From assembly GCF_900110275.1 (NCBI RefSeq), contig NZ_FODC01000006.1, forward strand, positions 364,072 to 428,071: a stretch of 64,000 nucleotides of DNA, written 5' to 3'. Made by a program: the position numbers and the translations under genes. The notes beneath the pieces are model-generated. The model was not told the origin of the DNA and did no database searches. It was given only the letters and a program-made list of their open reading frames with translations. Of the stretch, positions 63,101-64,000 are shown piece after piece. This DNA is from Duganella sp. CF517 (lineage in GTDB: Bacteria; Pseudomonadota; Gammaproteobacteria; Burkholderiales; Burkholderiaceae_D). Numbering within the stretch: the first letter of the stretch is position 1; each line of letters opens with the position of its first letter.

Positions 63101-64000
63101 GATCGGCGCGCTGTCGACCAACAGCGTGGCCGCGATTGAAACGGCCGACATCGTCGGTATCAGCACCGCCGGCATCGCCGCGCTGAAATCGTCGCAGATC
63201 GCCGCCCTGGTCACCGACCAGATCGCCACGCTGTCGACCAACCAGGTTGTCGCGCTGACCACCGCCGGTGTCGCCGGCCTGACCACCGACCAGGTCGTCG
63301 CGCTGACCACCGCGCAAGCGTCCGTCCTGACCACCCAGCAGGTCGCCGCCTTCAGCACCAACGCCATCGCCGCGCTGGAAACGGCCGACTTCGCCGCGCT
63401 GAAGACCGCCGCCGTCGCCGGCCTGTCGACCAACCAGATCCGCGCCCTGACGACCGACCAGATCGTTGCGCTGACGACCACCGAAGCCAATGCCCTGAGC
63501 AGCGCGCAAGTGGCCGCCCTGAGCACCGACGCCGTCGCCGCCATGCAGACCGCCGACATCGCCGCGTTGAAAACGGCCTCGTTCGCCGGCTTGAATTCGA
63601 GCCAGGTCGCCGCCCTGACCACCGACCAGATCAAAGGCCTGGGTTCGGCGCAGTTCGCCGCGATGAGCACCGCCAACATCGCCAACGGCCTGACCACCGA
63701 CCAGATCGTCGCCATGACCTCGGCCCAGTTCTCCGCCCTGAGCACCGCCCAGATCGGCGCACTGTCGACCAACAGCGTGGCCGCGATCGAAACGGCCGAT
63801 ATCGTCGGTATCAGCACGGCCGGTATCGCCGCGCTGAAATCGTCGCAGATCGCCGCGCTGGTCACCGACCAGATCGCCACGCTGTCGACCAACCAGGTTG
63901 TCGCGCTGACCACCGCCGGTGTCGCCGGCCTGACCACCGACCAGGTCGTCGCGCTGACCACCGCGCAAGCGTCCGTCCTGACCACCCAGCAGGTCGCCGC
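57162..64000 (+). CDS. Giant octapeptide-repeat protein, 3' end outside the window
   Basis: Translation starts at ATG 57162 after AGGAGA and stays open to the window end (2279 codons so far). The N-terminus MSVVTSFTTEQIASLTTQQI has no signal peptide and enters the repeats at once. Each repeat is eight residues, roughly [AG]-[LMI]-[ST]-[ST]-x-[QDN]-[IVF]-x. Thr-x-x-Gln resembles a helix N-cap, so each octad could be a short helix and turn in a solenoid. Twenty-seven octads plus one Asn form a 217-residue unit, repeated about ten times. The repeats lack Cys, Trp, Tyr, His and Pro and are Ala/Thr/Ser/Leu-rich and acidic. Differences between copies fall mainly in third codon positions of this frame (gtc/gtt, ctg/ttg, gac/gat), which supports the plus strand. 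I know no named family; a surface or secreted adhesin-like structural protein (type I secretion would need no N-terminal signal) is a guess. Confidence 0.85.
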   Translation, partial: MSVVTSFTTEQIASLTTQQIVTITTAEFASLNSDQIGALTTLHASLLTSTQLGAITTSAVGSLGTEDIAALGTSAVVGLSSAQMKALSTDQIVALTTNQAGALLTQQVAALSTDGIVALETADFAALKTASVASLTSVQIKALTTDQIVALTTAGANALTTAQVSNFSTDAIAALQTADIAALKTSVIASLSSTQVAALTTDQVKALTTATLVALSTSNIASGLTTDQIVAMTSAQFASLSTAQIGALSSSSIAAIETADIVGISTAGIAALKSNQVAGLSTDQVATLSSNQIVAMTTGTIKALSTDQVVALTTAQAAALTTQQVASLSTDATAALETADFAALKTAAIAGLSTNQIRALTTDQIVALTTAAANALNSAQVAALSTDAVAAMQTADLAALKTASFAGLNSSQVAALTTAQVNGLATAQFAALSTSNIANGLTTDQIVAMTSAQFASLSTAQVNALSTSSIAAIETADIVGISTAGIAALKSNQIAALVTEQIATLSSNQIVALTTAGVRGLTTDQVVALTTAQAAALSTQQVAALSTDAVAALETADFAALKTAAIAGLTTNQIRALTTDQVVALTTAEANALSSAQVAALSTDAVAALQTADLAALKTASFAGLNSSQVAALTTDQVKGLATAQLSALSTANIANGLTTDQIVAMTSAQFASLSTAQINALSTNSIAAIETADIVGISTAGIAALKSSQIAALVTDQIATLSSNQIVALTTAAVRGLTTDQVVALTTAQAAALSTQQVAALSTDAVAALETADFAALKTAAIAGMTTSQIRALTTDQVVALTTAEANALSSAQVAALSTDAVAALQTADLAALKTASFAGLNSSQVAALTTDQVKGLATAQLSALSTANIANGLTTDQIVAMTSSQFASLSTAQINALSTNSIAAIETADIVGISTAGIAALKSSQIAALVTDQIATLSSNQIVALTTAGVSGLTTDQVVALTTAQAAALSTQQVVAMSTNAIAALETADFAALKTAAVAGLTTNQIRALTTDQVVALTTAEANALSSAQVAALSTDAVAALQTADLAALKTASFAGLNSSQVAALTTDQVKGLATAQFAAMSTGNIANGLTTDQIVAMTSAQFASLSTAQIGALSTNSVAAIETADIVGISTAGIAALKSNQIAALVTDQIATLSTNQVIALTTAGVAGLTTDQVVALTTAQAAALSTQQVVAMSTNAIAALETADFAALKTAAVAGLTTNQIRALTTDQVVALTTAEANALSSAQVAALSTDAVAALQTADLAALKTASFAGLNSSQVAALTTDQVKGLATAQFAAMSTSNIANGLTTDQIVAMTSSQFASLSTAQIGALSTNSVAAIETADIVGISTAGIAALKSSQIAALVTDQIATLSTNQVVALTTAGVAGLTTDQVVALTTAQAAALSTQQVVAMSTNAIAALETADFAALKTAAVAGLTTNQVRALTTDQVVALTTAEANALSSAQVAALSTDSVAALQTADLAALKTASFAGLNSSQVAALTTAQVNGLATAQFAAMSTGNIANGLTTDQIVAMTSSQFASLSTAQIGALSTNSVAAIETADIVGISTAGIAALKSSQIAALVTDQIATLSTNQVVALTTAGVAGLTTDQVVALTTAQAAALSTQQVAAFSTNAIAALETADFAALKTAAVAGLSTNQIRALTTDQIVALTTTEANALSSAQVAALSTDAVAALQTADIAALKTASFAGLNSSQVAALTTDQIKGLGSAQFAAMSTSNIANGLTTDQIVAMTSAQFSALSTAQIGALSTNSVAAIETADIVGISTAGIAALKSSQIAALVTDQIATLSTNQIVALTTAGVSGLTTDQVVALTTAQAAALSTQQVAAFSTNAIAALETADFAALKTAAVAGLSTNQIRALTTDQVVALTTAEANALSSAQVAALSTDSVAALQTADLAALKTASFAGLNSSQVAALTTAQVNGLATAQFAAMSTSNIANGLTTDQIVAMTSTQFASLSTAQIGALSTNSVAAIETADIVGISTAGIAALKSSQIAALVTDQIATLSTNQVVALTTAGVAGLTTDQVVALTTAQASVLTTQQVAAFSTNAIAALETADFAALKTAAVAGLSTNQIRALTTDQIVALTTTEANALSSAQVAALSTDAVAAMQTADIAALKTASFAGLNSSQVAALTTDQIKGLGSAQFAAMSTANIANGLTTDQIVAMTSAQFSALSTAQIGALSTNSVAAIETADIVGISTAGIAALKSSQIAALVTDQIATLSTNQVVALTTAGVAGLTTDQVVALTTAQASVLTTQQVA
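57828..64000 (+). repeat. 651-nt tandem super-repeat array
   Basis: The anchor GGC(C/T)TGAC(G/C)ACCGACCAG begins at 57828, 58479, 59130, 59781, 60432, 61083, 61734, 62385, 63036 and 63687, each step exactly 651 bases. Nine complete units and a partial tenth are inside the window, without a single net insertion or deletion. A more degenerate unit lies before 57828. Confidence 0.95.

Noticed and set aside
57138..63985. Two very long minus-strand open frames (over 2200 codons each) across the repeat array
   Set aside because: A frame open in one 651-base unit is open in all units, so long antisense frames are expected. The plus frame has a Shine-Dalgarno at 57162, regular octads and copy-to-copy differences at its third codon positions.
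57828..64000. Tandem repeats as a CRISPR array
   Set aside because: The repeats are 651 bases, contiguous and coding, with no unique spacers.

Overview
The window is GC-rich, densely packed bacterial chromosomal DNA. GC content, gene complement and protein style suggest a betaproteobacterium of the Oxalobacteraceae type (Massilia/Duganella/Janthinobacterium-like). This is an inference from gene content; there is no rRNA or tRNA gene to confirm it.

Layout. Positions 1-10.9 kb hold housekeeping and metabolic genes: GTP-dependent PEP carboxykinase, a HAD phosphatase, an aldehyde dehydrogenase, a secreted DUF885 protein, an AraC regulator, and divergent uvrA and ssb that share a LexA-type SOS box. 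From 11 to 22 kb the content is more accessory: an orphan AAA-type ATPase, a DUF4142 protein behind a secreted PQQ-dehydrogenase-like/PEBP fusion, a TetR regulator overlapping an Lnt-like membrane nitrilase, two tandem paralogues of unknown function that both start with TTG, and a periplasmic glyoxalase-fold protein overlapping an AlgE-like porin. From 22 to 32 kb come a large Lhr-type helicase (minus strand) and a translationally coupled set: acyl-CoA dehydrogenase, PIG-L deacetylase, NodS-like methyltransferase and glycosyltransferase, followed by an AsmA protein. From 32 to 43 kb there are a hybrid histidine kinase, a trehalose operon (membrane-anchored OtsA, OtsB, GH15), an MscS-like channel, an esterase and two small coiled-coil membrane proteins, one frameshifted. 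From 43 to 56 kb there are a PAP2 lipoprotein with a beta-strand-repeat tail, a two-subunit molybdenum hydroxylase (IorAB type), a czcICBA heavy-metal efflux operon, a cupin, a DJ-1/PfpI protein with its middle deleted, and a full-length GlxA-type regulator.

The last 6.8 kb (57162 to the window end) is one open plus-strand gene for a giant protein built entirely of 8-residue repeats. Twenty-seven octads plus one residue form a 217-residue unit that recurs with an exact 651-nt period ten times and continues past the window. It has no signal peptide and belongs to no family I recognise. An 800-bp AT-richer upstream region ends in a structured leader with a terminator-like hairpin about 40 nt before the start codon. 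This locus is the best candidate for an undescribed system here.

Three dispersed hairpin elements share GGGGTCA/TGACCCC ends (near 2.2, 21.7 and 45.35 kb) and look like one family of mobile palindromes (REP-like). Relics include a frameshifted small membrane gene (42.3-42.6 kb), the deleted DJ-1 gene (54.5-54.8 kb) and a short remnant of a short-chain dehydrogenase at the 3' end of the helicase gene (22.15 kb).
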